From Candidatus Latescibacterota bacterium (GTDB lineage: Bacteria > JAAXHH01), in contig JAJEAN010000007.1 in NCBI GenBank assembly GCA_022822725.1, positions 1,809,045 through 1,873,044 of the forward strand: a stretch of 64,000 bases of DNA. Reading direction: 5' to 3'. The notes beneath the pieces are model-generated. The model was not told the origin of the DNA. It made no database searches and saw only the letters and a list, made by a program, of their open reading frames with translations. The translations under genes were made by a program, and so were the position numbers. The first letter of the stretch is position 1. The number at the start of each line of letters is the position of its first letter. This document shows positions 1 through 7,941 of this stretch, one piece after another.

Positions 1-195
1 CTTTTCAATACGCAAGGCCATCTCCGCAGACAGAGACGCATTGCCGTTGAGCAAAGCGGAGAGTGTTGCCCGGCGGACGCGTAGAATTTCGGCAGCCTTC
101 GTGACGCTGAGATCAAATTCCTCGATAATCTCAGCGCGAATAAAGTCTCCCGGGTGGGAAGGGGTCATTTTAACATTGATCCCAACAGCGGCCAT
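1..195 (-). CDS. higA: HigA-type antitoxin, Xre family (3' end outside window)
   Basis: The product starts MAAVGINVKMTPSHPGDFIR and continues into a helix-turn-helix with AAEILRVRRATLSALLNG, the usual HigA/VapI arrangement in which the protein binds both the operator and the HigB toxin. The ATG is preceded by a good GGAGGA ribosome site, and it overlaps the TGA of a short toxin remnant (TGATG). Only 65 codons are visible; the rest lies before base 1. No complete toxin gene precedes it, because the antiporter gene ends 48 bp upstream. It may therefore be an orphan antitoxin. Confidence 0.85.
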   Translation of the reverse strand, partial: MAAVGINVKMTPSHPGDFIRAEIIEEFDLSVTKAAEILRVRRATLSALLNGNASLSAEMALRIEK

Positions 196-243
196 CAGTG
201 ATAATCCTCCAGGTTCAAGCGGTCGATATAGCCGTCCGCCACC
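196..243 (-). pseudogene. Remnant of a HigB toxin C-terminus
   Basis: Between the antiporter stop and the HigA start, the minus strand reads VADGYIDRLNLEDYH followed by TGA, which overlaps the HigA ATG. HigB toxins commonly end in DYH directly ahead of HigA, and the intact HigB at 62719-63000 ends VELVDYH. Only about 15 codons remain. The body of the toxin appears deleted or replaced by the antiporter gene. The match is short, so chance cannot be excluded. Confidence 0.4.
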
Positions 244-1851
244 TCACGGCACTTCCGTACTGGTCTGCTCGGTCACGTGCGCGGCAAATCCCGAGCCTGC
301 TTCCGCGTAGATGTAGTACACGCTCGATGCGCCGGCTGCTTCGAGGGGCTCGATCTCATCGGGAAACCGGGCTGTGGCTACTACCCGGCCGCTGTACGAG
401 GTGGTCTTGAGCTGATCGAGGACGGCGACGTTGGCCTCCAGGTTCGGCAGCGTCAGCATCACCAGTTCCAGGGTATGGGCTTCCCGCACGCGATCCCAGA
501 AGTCCGCGTCGCTTACGTCGCCCAGCAGCACGTTGCGGCCATTAGCCTGCTGACGTTCTACTTTTACAGCGTCGATCTCCACGCCGACGACGGTCCCGCC
601 GTGAAGCCGATGCATGTTGTCGTACGTCGCAGTGCCGACACGGCCCATGCCGATCACCGCGATCTTCGACCCCCCGATGTCGAACAACCGGTCATCGTCA
701 AGCCGCTCGGACCGTTGAAGTCGGTTCAACCACGACCGATACCGGGCGTGGATCTGCTGGGACCGGACATTGAGACCCGCCGCGACGACGCAGGACAGGG
801 CCAGGGCGATCGCTATGGCGATCAGCCAGCTCCCGTCGAGCCAGCCGTTGCCCACGCCGATAGCCATAACGATGAGCCCGAACTCACTGAAGTTGGTCAG
901 GTTCAGCGACGCCATGAGCGCGGTCCGGGCCCGTAATTTGAATCCCGTCAGCAAGGCGTAGAAGAACGCGGCCTTGAGCAGCACCAGCGGCGTGATGGCC
1001 GCGCCGACGAGCACTGCGTCCAGCGTCAGGGGGCCGGACAGGCCGACGGAGAGGAAGAAGGCGAGCAGGAAGAGATTCTTGAAGCCGAGCATGGTCTTGG
1101 CCATTTCGTCGGCCTTGGCGTTATTTGCAATAAGCACGCCCAGGGCGAGGGCGCCCAGGTCGCCCTTCAGGCCGACCAGCTCGAATATCTCCGCGCCGCC
1201 CAGCGCGAGCAGAAAGCCGTAGAGGACCAGGAGTTCGCCGTGGCCGACGCGCAGAAGCACGAAAATCAGCAGCGGCCGCATCGGTATGAGGAGCAGCACC
1301 AGCAGTGCCGTGAATGACGGACTCAGACCCGTCGAAAGCGCGATGAAGACGACGGCGACCAGATCCTGTACGATGAGTATGCCCACGGCGATCCGGCCAT
1401 GCAGCGAAGCCGTCTCCCCCTTTTCTTCCAGCACCTTCACGACAAACACCGTGCTCGAAAAACTCAATGCAAAGGCGATCAGCAGAGATCGGCCGAGATC
1501 GAGACCGGAGAAGAGCGACGTTCCCCAAAGGGCGAAGGCAAAGATGGCCGTTCCGAAGACCAGGGCGACCATGGCCATATGCAGTCCGGTGACGGCCCAG
1601 ACCTGCGGCCGTGCGAAGGTGCGGAGGTTCAGTTTGAGGCCGACGATGAACAGTAGCAGGGTGATGCCGAGGTCCGACAGCCTCCGGAGCACTTCGCCGC
1701 CGCCGATTCCGTACAGGTTGAGCACGAATCCCGCACAGAGGAATCCTACCAGGGGCGGCAGCCCGACGGCCCTGGACAGCAGGCCCAGTGCGAACGCTAT
1801 GACCAGCCAGGCGAGGTCTCCGAAGGCAAATGCGATCTGTTCGAAATCCAT
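244..1851 (-). CDS. CPA2-family cation/proton antiporter with RCK (TrkA-N) domain
   Basis: A 535-residue inner-membrane protein. Residues about 5-370 form a Na+/H+ exchanger domain of some 11-12 hydrophobic segments, including the conserved stretch GILIVQDLVAVVFIAL. Residues about 395-510 form a Rossmann NAD(H)-binding regulatory domain starting KIAVIGMGRVGTATYDN. This architecture is that of Kef/YbaL-type K+/H+ antiporters, which are gated by nucleotide or glutathione binding. It is slightly shorter than E. coli KefB/YbaL (about 560-600), with a short C-terminal tail. A 15-bp tandem repeat lies just upstream of the start. The ion specificity cannot be read from the sequence. Confidence 0.9.
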   Translation of the reverse strand: MDFEQIAFAFGDLAWLVIAFALGLLSRAVGLPPLVGFLCAGFVLNLYGIGGGEVLRRLSDLGITLLLFIVGLKLNLRTFARPQVWAVTGLHMAMVALVFGTAIFAFALWGTSLFSGLDLGRSLLIAFALSFSSTVFVVKVLEEKGETASLHGRIAVGILIVQDLVAVVFIALSTGLSPSFTALLVLLLIPMRPLLIFVLLRVGHGELLVLYGFLLALGGAEIFELVGLKGDLGALALGVLIANNAKADEMAKTMLGFKNLFLLAFFLSVGLSGPLTLDAVLVGAAITPLVLLKAAFFYALLTGFKLRARTALMASLNLTNFSEFGLIVMAIGVGNGWLDGSWLIAIAIALALSCVVAAGLNVRSQQIHARYRSWLNRLQRSERLDDDRLFDIGGSKIAVIGMGRVGTATYDNMHRLHGGTVVGVEIDAVKVERQQANGRNVLLGDVSDADFWDRVREAHTLELVMLTLPNLEANVAVLDQLKTTSYSGRVVATARFPDEIEPLEAAGASSVYYIYAEAGSGFAAHVTEQTSTEVP

Positions 1852-1893
1852 TTTGCAACCACTCTTTCCTACAAATCGTTATCTTTAGGGATT

Positions 1894-1983
1894 GGATCGT
1901 CAGAGAATGTATCGTCAGAGAATGTATCGTCAGAGATCGTATCGTCAGAGAATGTGTTGTCAGACACCGTGTCGTCCGTCCAG
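1894..1983. repeat. 15-bp tandem repeat, about six copies, upstream of the antiporter start
   Basis: Units start at 1894, 1909, 1924, 1939, 1954 and 1969, with consensus gtatcgtcagagaat. The first four are near-identical and the last two have drifted. The array begins 43 bp upstream of the antiporter ATG (minus strand) and 84 bp before the next plus-strand gene, so it sits in the shared upstream region. A 15-bp unit keeps both reading frames open. Confidence 0.9.
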
Positions 1984-2066
1984 GTTCGTACAACAATTAT
2001 CCGTTGAGCACTACCGGTGTCAATGCAAAACCACAGCAGTAAAGGCATAGCGGATTGGAGTGATCT

Positions 2067-2498
2067 ATGGCAGGGAAAAGATCCGGAAAGTCGACAAAGC
2101 CGGTTCTCCTGTCGGGAGGCAACCCTCAGATCGCGAAGGCAGACGGAGACGTCCCCGTGCAGGCATACATCGCGGCCATGCCGGGTTGGAAGAGCGATCT
2201 GGGACGCCGGCTCGACGAACTCATCGTCCAAACCGTGCCCGGTGTGCGCAAGGCAGTGCGGTGGAACTCGCCCTTCTATGGCATCGAGGACCAGGGCTGG
2301 TTCCTGAGTTACCACGTATTCACGCGCTACGTGAAGGTGACGTTCTTCCAGGGCGCGGCGCTCAAACCCGTCCCACCCGGTTCGGGCAAGGACAAGGACT
2401 CGCGCTGGATCGACATCTACGAGGGCGAATTCGACGCGGAGCAACTGGCGGGTTGGATCCGGCAGGCGGCCTCAATACCCGGTTGGCGGGGGTTCTGA
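2067..2498 (+). CDS. DUF1801 (YdhG-like) domain protein
   Basis: A 143-residue cytosolic protein. The DUF1801 signature region is visible as VQAYIAAMPGWKSDLGRRLD, then KAVRWNSPFYG and FLSYHVFTRYVKVTFFQG. Members of this family are small proteins of frataxin-like fold with no settled function. The ATG follows a GGAG site at 6 bp spacing. The gene lies 7 bp ahead of the next gene, so the two are probably cotranscribed. Confidence 0.85.
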   Translation: MAGKRSGKSTKPVLLSGGNPQIAKADGDVPVQAYIAAMPGWKSDLGRRLDELIVQTVPGVRKAVRWNSPFYGIEDQGWFLSYHVFTRYVKVTFFQGAALKPVPPGSGKDKDSRWIDIYEGEFDAEQLAGWIRQAASIPGWRGF

Positions 2499-2505
2499 GG
2501 GTTTC

Positions 2506-3501
2506 ATGATCGAATCGCGGCCGTCGCATCCATCGACACCGGAAACCGTCCTGCTGACCGGGGCCACGGGATACATTGGGAGCCGACTGCTTAAGCGCCT
2601 GGATGCAGGGTCGCACCGGGTGCGATGCCTTGTTCGGCATCCGGATGCACTGTCATCGGTGGAATCGACCGATGTCGAGGTAGCGGAAGGCGACCTGCTG
2701 CGACCGGAAACGCTTCCGGCTGCCATGCGAGGTATATCAACAGCCTATTACCTGGTCCATTCCATGGCGTCCGGCGGCGACTTCGAACTGGAAGACCGGA
2801 AGGCTGCGACAGACTTCGCGGAGGCAGCGCTCGCGGCAGGGCTACAGCGTATCGTTTACCTGGGAGGCCTGGGTAATGGACGACAACTGTCCGGTCACCT
2901 TCAAAGCCGTCGTGAAGTCGGGGAAATCCTTCGGAACTCCGGCGTGCCGACGATTGAGTTCAGGGCATCCGTCGTCATCGGCTCCGGCAGTCTTTCTTTT
3001 GAAATGATCCGCGCCCTTGTTGAGAAGCTCCCGGTGATGTTGACACCGAAATGGGTACACACCCAGTGTCAACCCATCGCCGTCGATGACGTACTCGACT
3101 ACCTGGTAAACGCCCTCGATTTGCCCAGTTCGGTATCCGACCACGGCCAGGTCTTCGAAATCGGTGGTCCAGACCGTGCCTCCTATCGGGATCTGATGTT
3201 GGAATATGCCCGGCAGCGCGGCCTGAAGCGCATGCTGATCTCTGTACCGCTCCTTTCACCCCGTCTTTCCAGCCTGTGGCTCAACCTGTTCACGCCCGTC
3301 TACGCACAGATCGGACGAAAACTCGTCGAGAGCCTCCGAAACGAAACAGTCGTTGTCGATGAGTCCGCTTTGGAATCGTTTCCAATTCGGCCCCGGAGTA
3401 TGGCCGATGCGTTGCGAAGGGCGTTGGTCAACGAGGAGACAGGTAATCCTAAGGCCACGGCGCGATCAGACACGGACAAAGCTTCTCAGACAACATCCTG
3501 A
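2506..3501 (+). CDS. NAD(P)-binding epimerase/NmrA-like protein (YbjT family)
   Basis: A 331-residue atypical short-chain dehydrogenase. The N-terminal dinucleotide motif is TGATGYIGSRLL (about residues 19-30), followed by VRCLVRHPDAL and the DLLRPETLPAAMRG stretch typical of NmrA/YbjT Rossmann proteins. The substrate is unknown. A GAGGG site sits 5 bp before the ATG. The catalytic Tyr-x3-Lys of true dehydrogenases is not evident, as is usual in NmrA-like sensors. The last codons border a degraded toxin-antitoxin locus. Confidence 0.85.
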   Translation: MIESRPSHPSTPETVLLTGATGYIGSRLLKRLDAGSHRVRCLVRHPDALSSVESTDVEVAEGDLLRPETLPAAMRGISTAYYLVHSMASGGDFELEDRKAATDFAEAALAAGLQRIVYLGGLGNGRQLSGHLQSRREVGEILRNSGVPTIEFRASVVIGSGSLSFEMIRALVEKLPVMLTPKWVHTQCQPIAVDDVLDYLVNALDLPSSVSDHGQVFEIGGPDRASYRDLMLEYARQRGLKRMLISVPLLSPRLSSLWLNLFTPVYAQIGRKLVESLRNETVVVDESALESFPIRPRSMADALRRALVNEETGNPKATARSDTDKASQTTS

Positions 3502-3557
3502 CCTGTTCCTCCAGGCTATCGATCAGGATATTCTGTTCTTCGAGCCCAGAGGAAGCC

Positions 3558-3689
3558 TTGTCGGAGAAGCTGGATCGTCTCAAGCGGGGACGGCTGGCGC
3601 GGGAATGTGCGAAACTGGACCCGGTAGAGGAACGGGAACTGGCTGAAGATGGAATAGAGGAGGATGCGGAAAATTGGCCCGAATATTGA
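3558..3689 (+). pseudogene. Shortened MazE-like antitoxin (C-terminal part only)
   Basis: This frame encodes the acidic tail of a MazF-partner antitoxin: LARECAKLDPVEERELAEDG, ending WPEY. It overlaps the TTG start of mazF by 16 bp, the normal coupling for such pairs. The usual N-terminal ribbon-helix-helix of about 35-40 residues is missing. The frame stays open upstream, but what it encodes does not resemble a DNA-binding domain and contains no ATG. A TTG at 3558 with AGAGGA 4 bp upstream could still produce a 43-residue toxin-binding peptide. It may be either a relic or a functional mini-antitoxin. Confidence 0.55.
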
Positions 3690-4012
3690 GGGGTGAAATC
3701 CGCTGGGCTGAACTGAGTCCCACTCGTGGCCGGGAGCAAGCTGGACGACGTCCTGTACTTGTCTTGAGTCATGAGGTCTTTAACCAGCGATCCGGTACGG
3801 TAATTGCCATGGCGATTACGAGTCAGTCCCAACGTGCCGGTTTCCCTCTTATCCTTCCGCTTGATTCGGCAGATCTTCCGAAACAATCATGGGTTAAGAT
3901 CGGCCAGATTCGTACCCTTCCAACACACAGAATCGGTAGCAGGTTGGGCCATGCCACCGCCGAAGAAATGGATCGTATTGTAGAAGGACTTTGCGAGGTA
4001 ATTGGTCCATAA
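3674..4012 (+). CDS. mazF: MazF/PemK-family mRNA interferase toxin
   Basis: A 112-residue PemK-like protein. The conserved opening is RGEIRWAELSPTRGREQAGR, followed by RPVLVLSHEVFN, GTVIAMAITSQ and LPKQSWVKIGQIRTLP. These toxins cut single-stranded mRNA at short motifs and are held inactive by the tail of the upstream antitoxin. The start is a TTG inside the antitoxin frame, supported by GAGGAGGA at 3657-3664 (9 bp spacing). Length is normal for the family. The partner antitoxin is truncated, which raises the question of how the toxin is restrained. Confidence 0.9.
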   Translation: MARILRGEIRWAELSPTRGREQAGRRPVLVLSHEVFNQRSGTVIAMAITSQSQRAGFPLILPLDSADLPKQSWVKIGQIRTLPTHRIGSRLGHATAEEMDRIVEGLCEVIGP

Positions 4013-4090
4013 CATCCTGAGAACGGTAACGAGCCAGCACCCTAGATTCCGGGCTTACGAGTACGGTCCATTTCATCTGCTTTTTACCGT

Positions 4091-4110
4091 ATTGAGTAAA
4101 TTCACTCAAT
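4091..4110. promoter_or_regulatory. 20-bp near-perfect palindrome between convergent genes
   Basis: The sequence attgagtaaattcactcaat has 7-bp arms that match perfectly around a 6-bp centre. It lies between the ends of mazF (plus) and the TPR gene (minus). There is no T-run, so it does not look like an intrinsic terminator. It resembles a dimeric repressor site, possibly left from a lost gene. Confidence 0.4.
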
Positions 4111-4173
4111 AGCGTAATTGATGTAGAATCAGGATGGAGTACTCACCGCTCATTCATCTCACGTCACCGTCGC

Positions 4174-5823
4174 CTACCGGCAGAAGCAGGACGTTTCTAT
4201 AGGAATGTCAGCGCGGGCCTTGGCGAACGCCAGCCGCTGTCGCAGGACGTGAAACTCGTTCGCGTCTCCCGCGTGTTCGACGCATTCTACCAGCCCCTGG
4301 AGCCCCCACACGTTATCGGGATGCTGGCAGCAGCGCGGCAAGCTGCTGTCGTAACCGAGGTCGGCGCGGAACACGGTTTCGGCTTCGCTGAACAGGCCTT
4401 GCTCGGCGAGCAGCGCGCCGAGGGCGTGGCGCGGGGGATGCATCCAGGCCCAGGGTTCTGTGTAGTTGAGCGCGTCGTCGCGCGAGACGGCAAGGCGCAG
4501 GCTGTCGAATGCGCGGTCGTAGTTCCCCTTCCGGTATTCGAGCTCGCCTTCGAGCATGGCCGCGCCGATGCGGAGCATGTCGCGCACCGTGTTGCTGAGA
4601 AAGATTGCGTCCTCGGGAATTTCCGCCGCGGCCTCGTCGAACGCGTCGCGGGCGGCTTCCGCCTCTTCGATCTGGCCGAGGGCCGCGTGCGCCACGCCTT
4701 GCCCATAGGCGTGCAAGGCGGTTTCGATCGGTCGAAGCGATGACTCCTGCGGCGCGGGCGATGCGATAAGGTCGTGCCAGCGCCCGAAGCGAACAGAAAC
4801 GTGGATGCTCATGGCGGAGTAGCCGTCGAGAATGGAGGCCATGAATGGCGCGCTCCGGGCGATCAGGTCGGGCGTGGCCATGGCGCGGATCCGGCTGGCG
4901 GCATGGGTGGCTTTGCCGAACTGGCCGAGAAACATGGCGGTGTACATGTAAAGATGGAGGTCGTGACACCGCATGGTGGTGTAGAAGTTCTGGTCTCCGG
5001 CATAGGCAAGGTACCTGTCGTCGGCGGAGACCGCCCGTTCGCTCTGGACCACCGACTGCGCCCAGTCGCCGCAGAGGACGTAGATGTGGGCCGACATGTG
5101 CTCCAGGTGGCCGGCGTCGGGCAGCAACCCGCGCAACAGGTCGGCCGCGTTGAGCCCGCGCTCCGGCATGGGCGACATTTCCAGCATATGGATGTACAGG
5201 TGGCAGATGCCCGGATGAATGGGGCCAGTACGCTCGATCCGTTCCATCCAGGACTCCATCACCGGCATCACCTCGGCCGTGTGGCCGCGCGGGTTGGGCT
5301 GCCCGGTCTGCAGGTCCCATAGCTGGCGCGGCGTGCAGTTCATCGCCGCGTCGAAATAGAGGGCGGCGACGTCGGGATCATCCTCAAATGCCTGTCGCGT
5401 GTCACGCATGGCGTCGGCGTAGTCCCAGTGCCAGGCGTTCAGCACCTCGGTGTCGCGTTCGTCGCTATTCCGGTACCGCGTCGCCAGGGCCTGGATAAGG
5501 GCCTGTTCGGCCGGCGTCCCATCGCCGGCGAGCGAGACCGCGGTCGTCACCGCTTCATGGCAGATCGGCAGGGTTTCGCCGATTTCGGCTTCGGTATACC
5601 TGATCCAGGCCCGGTTGTAGTGGGGGCCGTTGGCGTAGGCGATCCCCCACCACGCCATCGCGCAGGTGGGGTCCGCTTCGGCCGCGCGTTTGAAGCAGTC
5701 CACCGCCTCTTCGTGATTGAAGCCGTACGTCCAGTTCAGCCCGCGGTCGAACCAGCGTTGGGCGTCATCCGAATCCGTCGTGACCTTCCGGGACCACTTT
5801 CCCAAATCGAATGGATAGTTCAT
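4174..5823 (-). CDS. Tetratricopeptide-repeat protein
   Basis: A 549-residue soluble protein with no signal peptide or membrane segment. TPR-like helices start early (FNHEEAVDCFKRAAEADPTC, then AMAWWGIAYANGPHYNRAW) and recur towards the C-terminus (YRKGNYDRAFDSLRLAVS and LLAEQGLFSEAETVFRADLG). It probably acts as a protein-binding scaffold; no partner is evident. The ATG at 5823 (MNYPFDLGKW) is preferred because the family-like sequence begins there. The open frame extends to 5928, but the added residues look like non-coding translation. It is followed by a 20-bp palindrome. Confidence 0.8.
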   Translation of the reverse strand: MNYPFDLGKWSRKVTTDSDDAQRWFDRGLNWTYGFNHEEAVDCFKRAAEADPTCAMAWWGIAYANGPHYNRAWIRYTEAEIGETLPICHEAVTTAVSLAGDGTPAEQALIQALATRYRNSDERDTEVLNAWHWDYADAMRDTRQAFEDDPDVAALYFDAAMNCTPRQLWDLQTGQPNPRGHTAEVMPVMESWMERIERTGPIHPGICHLYIHMLEMSPMPERGLNAADLLRGLLPDAGHLEHMSAHIYVLCGDWAQSVVQSERAVSADDRYLAYAGDQNFYTTMRCHDLHLYMYTAMFLGQFGKATHAASRIRAMATPDLIARSAPFMASILDGYSAMSIHVSVRFGRWHDLIASPAPQESSLRPIETALHAYGQGVAHAALGQIEEAEAARDAFDEAAAEIPEDAIFLSNTVRDMLRIGAAMLEGELEYRKGNYDRAFDSLRLAVSRDDALNYTEPWAWMHPPRHALGALLAEQGLFSEAETVFRADLGYDSSLPRCCQHPDNVWGLQGLVECVEHAGDANEFHVLRQRLAFAKARADIPIETSCFCR

Positions 5824-6038
5824 GGCGGTATGCTCGTGGTTAGTCTTTTTCCCGTAGCCACGCCTGTGTGGCCGGCAATCGCTTCTGCGCGGCTGTCGTT
5901 TGCCGGTTACTTGACCAGCGCGGATCACGATTGCCGGGTTTGCGTCGGCTATCGGTAGTTAGGTTTACACGCCACATCGGTTGTCGGACTTACGAGGTCA
6001 TCGGCTGCGAGGTTCAGACACCCTTTCGGTCGCCCGGC

Positions 6039-6851
6039 TTACGCGGGCTCCGGATAACCCGCGGCCTCGGCGGCCTGCGCCCATTCCAAAGTAAGCAAAA
6101 ACGTATCGCGTGTCACCGCCTCAAATCCCTCGATCAGGAGCGATTCCCTGAACGGTGCGAACCAGGTCCGCGCATGGGCTGTCGCAAATGCCTTGCGCAG
6201 ACGCTCGACAGTATGCTTGGGCATCGCCGACACCGCGACGAATGCCGGCATCGGCACGGACTCTGTCGCATCCAGTACGCGGACTCTCTCCGTCAGCCGT
6301 GGCTGGTATTTCCTCGCGAGCATGTGCCAGAAGGCGTCCAGCGGCCCGATGTCGATACTGCCGTCCGCCACACTTTCGAGGATGCGCCGCGCGGTGACGA
6401 GGTTGCCGACGGAGCGGCGGTAGAGGCGGGAGCGATTCTCGCTACGGTATTGCAGAAGATGATGTCGCAGTGCGTTGAAGCCTGACTGCGAGTGTGCCAC
6501 GGTCCAGCCCACGGTACCGCCGAAGGTGTCGGATAACTCACAATAAGGCGCATCGTCTCGCACGATCAGGTCGGTTCGGGACAGCGCCTTGCCTCCAGCC
6601 CAGGACGCGGCGGGGATGGGCGATGCCAGCGGCACCACATCGGCAAGGTCGAGCGCGATCGGATATCCGCACATCTGCACGCAACCGATGTCGCTCCGCC
6701 GCCAGAGCTCCTCCAACGGCTGCGGCGCCGGGTACGGAACGTAGTCGAACCCCGTGCCGGCGTCCTCGGTGACGTGGGCGATGAGATCCTTCCAGGCCGC
6801 TTCGGCTTCTGGGCTCACGGCGTACATCCGGGCGTTGGAGACGTAGGGCAT
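6039..6851 (-). CDS. PhnD-like phosphate/phosphonate-type substrate-binding protein
   Basis: A 270-residue single-domain periplasmic-binding-protein fold. Characteristic parts are DIGCVQMCGYPIAL, then GWTVAHSQSGFNALRHHLL and the lobe-2 motif VADGSIDIGPLDAFWH. Unlike classical PhnD it has no signal peptide and no neighbouring ABC permease or ATPase, so it may be cytosolic or a sensor, or the product may be exported by a missed upstream start. The ligand is unknown. It is transcribed away from the vapBC promoter region. Confidence 0.7.
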   Translation of the reverse strand: MPYVSNARMYAVSPEAEAAWKDLIAHVTEDAGTGFDYVPYPAPQPLEELWRRSDIGCVQMCGYPIALDLADVVPLASPIPAASWAGGKALSRTDLIVRDDAPYCELSDTFGGTVGWTVAHSQSGFNALRHHLLQYRSENRSRLYRRSVGNLVTARRILESVADGSIDIGPLDAFWHMLARKYQPRLTERVRVLDATESVPMPAFVAVSAMPKHTVERLRKAFATAHARTWFAPFRESLLIEGFEAVTRDTFLLTLEWAQAAEAAGYPEPA

Positions 6852-7092
6852 GGGCAGAGGTTCTTCTGGTCAGGCCGACCGCGGAACGTAGCGCTCAACC
6901 TCGATCTGGTCCTCATTTGTAGAAACGTACTTGCTCCAGATGTAGTTGTTTCCCATTCTCATAATGTAAAGTGTCCATAGTCTTTTGTCGATGTATCCTA
7001 TATGCTCGATGTTTGGTTAAGAACCCAACCGATGACTAAATTCAGAAACTGAACGACGAGTTGGCGGCATTGGTCGTCCCTGACACTGTTGT

Positions 7093-7130
7093 CTTTACTT
7101 ATTGACATTAAGTAAAGCATTCGTTATAAT
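7093..7130 (+). promoter_or_regulatory. Consensus sigma-70 promoter with overlapping operator for vapBC
   Basis: A perfect -35 TTGACA (7102-7107), a 17-bp spacer and a perfect -10 TATAAT (7125-7130) lie upstream of vapB. An inverted repeat CTTTACTT (7093-7100) / AAGTAAAG (7110-7117) straddles the -35 box, exactly where a VapB-VapC autorepressor would bind. Transcription should start near 7137, which excludes the ATG at 7134 and supports the start at 7164. The rest of the 312-bp stretch 6852-7163 is AT-rich and shows no gene. Confidence 0.85.
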
Positions 7131-7163
7131 AGCATGGTCAACAAGCATAGCGCATTGGAGTCA

Positions 7164-7403
7164 ATGATGCCCAAAATCAGTGCAAAGCGCCAACTTACGC
7201 TTCCGGCCAATCAGTGTCGCGTGGCCGGTATCGAACCAGGTGATGAATGCCGGAGTTTCGTTGCCGAAGGTCGCATTACGATTATCCGCCAACAGTCCGG
7301 GAGCGCATGGGGATGTCTCGCCCATCTTAGAGCGGATGAGAAGGTCTCCGACGAGCAGTCGCGCCAACACGCCATTGAAACAGAGCGGGAACGCCTATCT
7401 TGA
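7164..7403 (+). CDS. vapB: VapB-type antitoxin, AbrB/SpoVT swapped-hairpin family
   Basis: About 79 residues. The N-terminal swapped-hairpin DNA-binding region reads MPKISAKRQLTLPANQCRVA, followed by GIEPGDECRSFVAEGRITI. The C-terminal part, rich in Glu and Arg, would wrap the toxin. ATG codons at 7164 and 7167 follow a GGAG site; both lie downstream of the predicted transcription start. The stop overlaps the TTG start of vapC, consistent with translational coupling and autoregulation at the operator around 7093-7117. Confidence 0.85.
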   Translation: MMPKISAKRQLTLPANQCRVAGIEPGDECRSFVAEGRITIIRQQSGSAWGCLAHLRADEKVSDEQSRQHAIETERERLS

Positions 7404-7801
7404 TTGCAGTGGATACCAACGTACTGCTCCGCTATCTCTTGAAAGACGACGATGCGCAGGCGGAAAAGTCGCGGCGTGTTTTTGAACGCGCCGAGTGCAT
7501 TCTCATTACGGACGTCGTATTGGTGGAAGCGGTATGGACGTTGATTGGTCGCCGCTATCGCGCAACCAGGGATGACATCATCGCTGTCGTCGAAAAACTT
7601 TTGCAGGAACCCAACGTGCGCTTTGAGGACGATGAAGTGATCTGGAGCGCCTTGCAGGCATATCGTGAGACAGAGGCAAATTTCGCCGATGCCCTGATCG
7701 TGCACAAGGCGCATAAAACGGCAGCATTCGACGATGAGTTGCAGACTGTTTACACTTTCGACACCACTGCTTTGCAGTTGCCCACTACCGCCAAACCGTA
7801 G
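7400..7801 (+). CDS. vapC: VapC-type PIN-domain ribonuclease toxin
   Basis: A 133-residue PIN-domain nuclease. The acidic metal-binding residues are visible: Asp in AVDTNVLLRYLL, Glu in VLVEAVWTL, Asp in ANFADALIV and Asp near AAFDDELQTVYTFD. PIN toxins of TA loci cut tRNA or rRNA when the antitoxin is degraded. It begins with TTG, overlapping vapB by 4 bp. Length is typical. Confidence 0.9.
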   Translation: MIAVDTNVLLRYLLKDDDAQAEKSRRVFERAECILITDVVLVEAVWTLIGRRYRATRDDIIAVVEKLLQEPNVRFEDDEVIWSALQAYRETEANFADALIVHKAHKTAAFDDELQTVYTFDTTALQLPTTAKP

Positions 7802-7941
7802 CTTCTCCCACCACCAGCAGTGGTACATCTTGAGCGACCCGGACCGATTGGCCGGAAGCGAACTTGGTGACGCATGCGGAGTTTCCTTGCCGCCGGTCAA
7901 TCCCATTTCATAAACTTGCACCAGAGAGAGTCCTGATAACG

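Noticed and set aside
277-936. Long plus-strand open frame opposite the antiporter gene
   Set aside because: It is the antisense frame of a well-supported membrane transporter and has no domain, ribosome site or protein-like composition.
3449-3886. Minus-strand frame with a coiled-coil-like stretch (LEEQNILIDSLEEQVRMLSE)
   Set aside because: The rest of the frame is Ser/Arg low-complexity antisense to mazF and the antitoxin tail; no start site or family. Kept only as a curiosity.
7134-7163. Upstream ATG for VapB at 7134
   Set aside because: It lies 4 bp after the -10 box, upstream of the expected transcript start, so it cannot be translated from that promoter.
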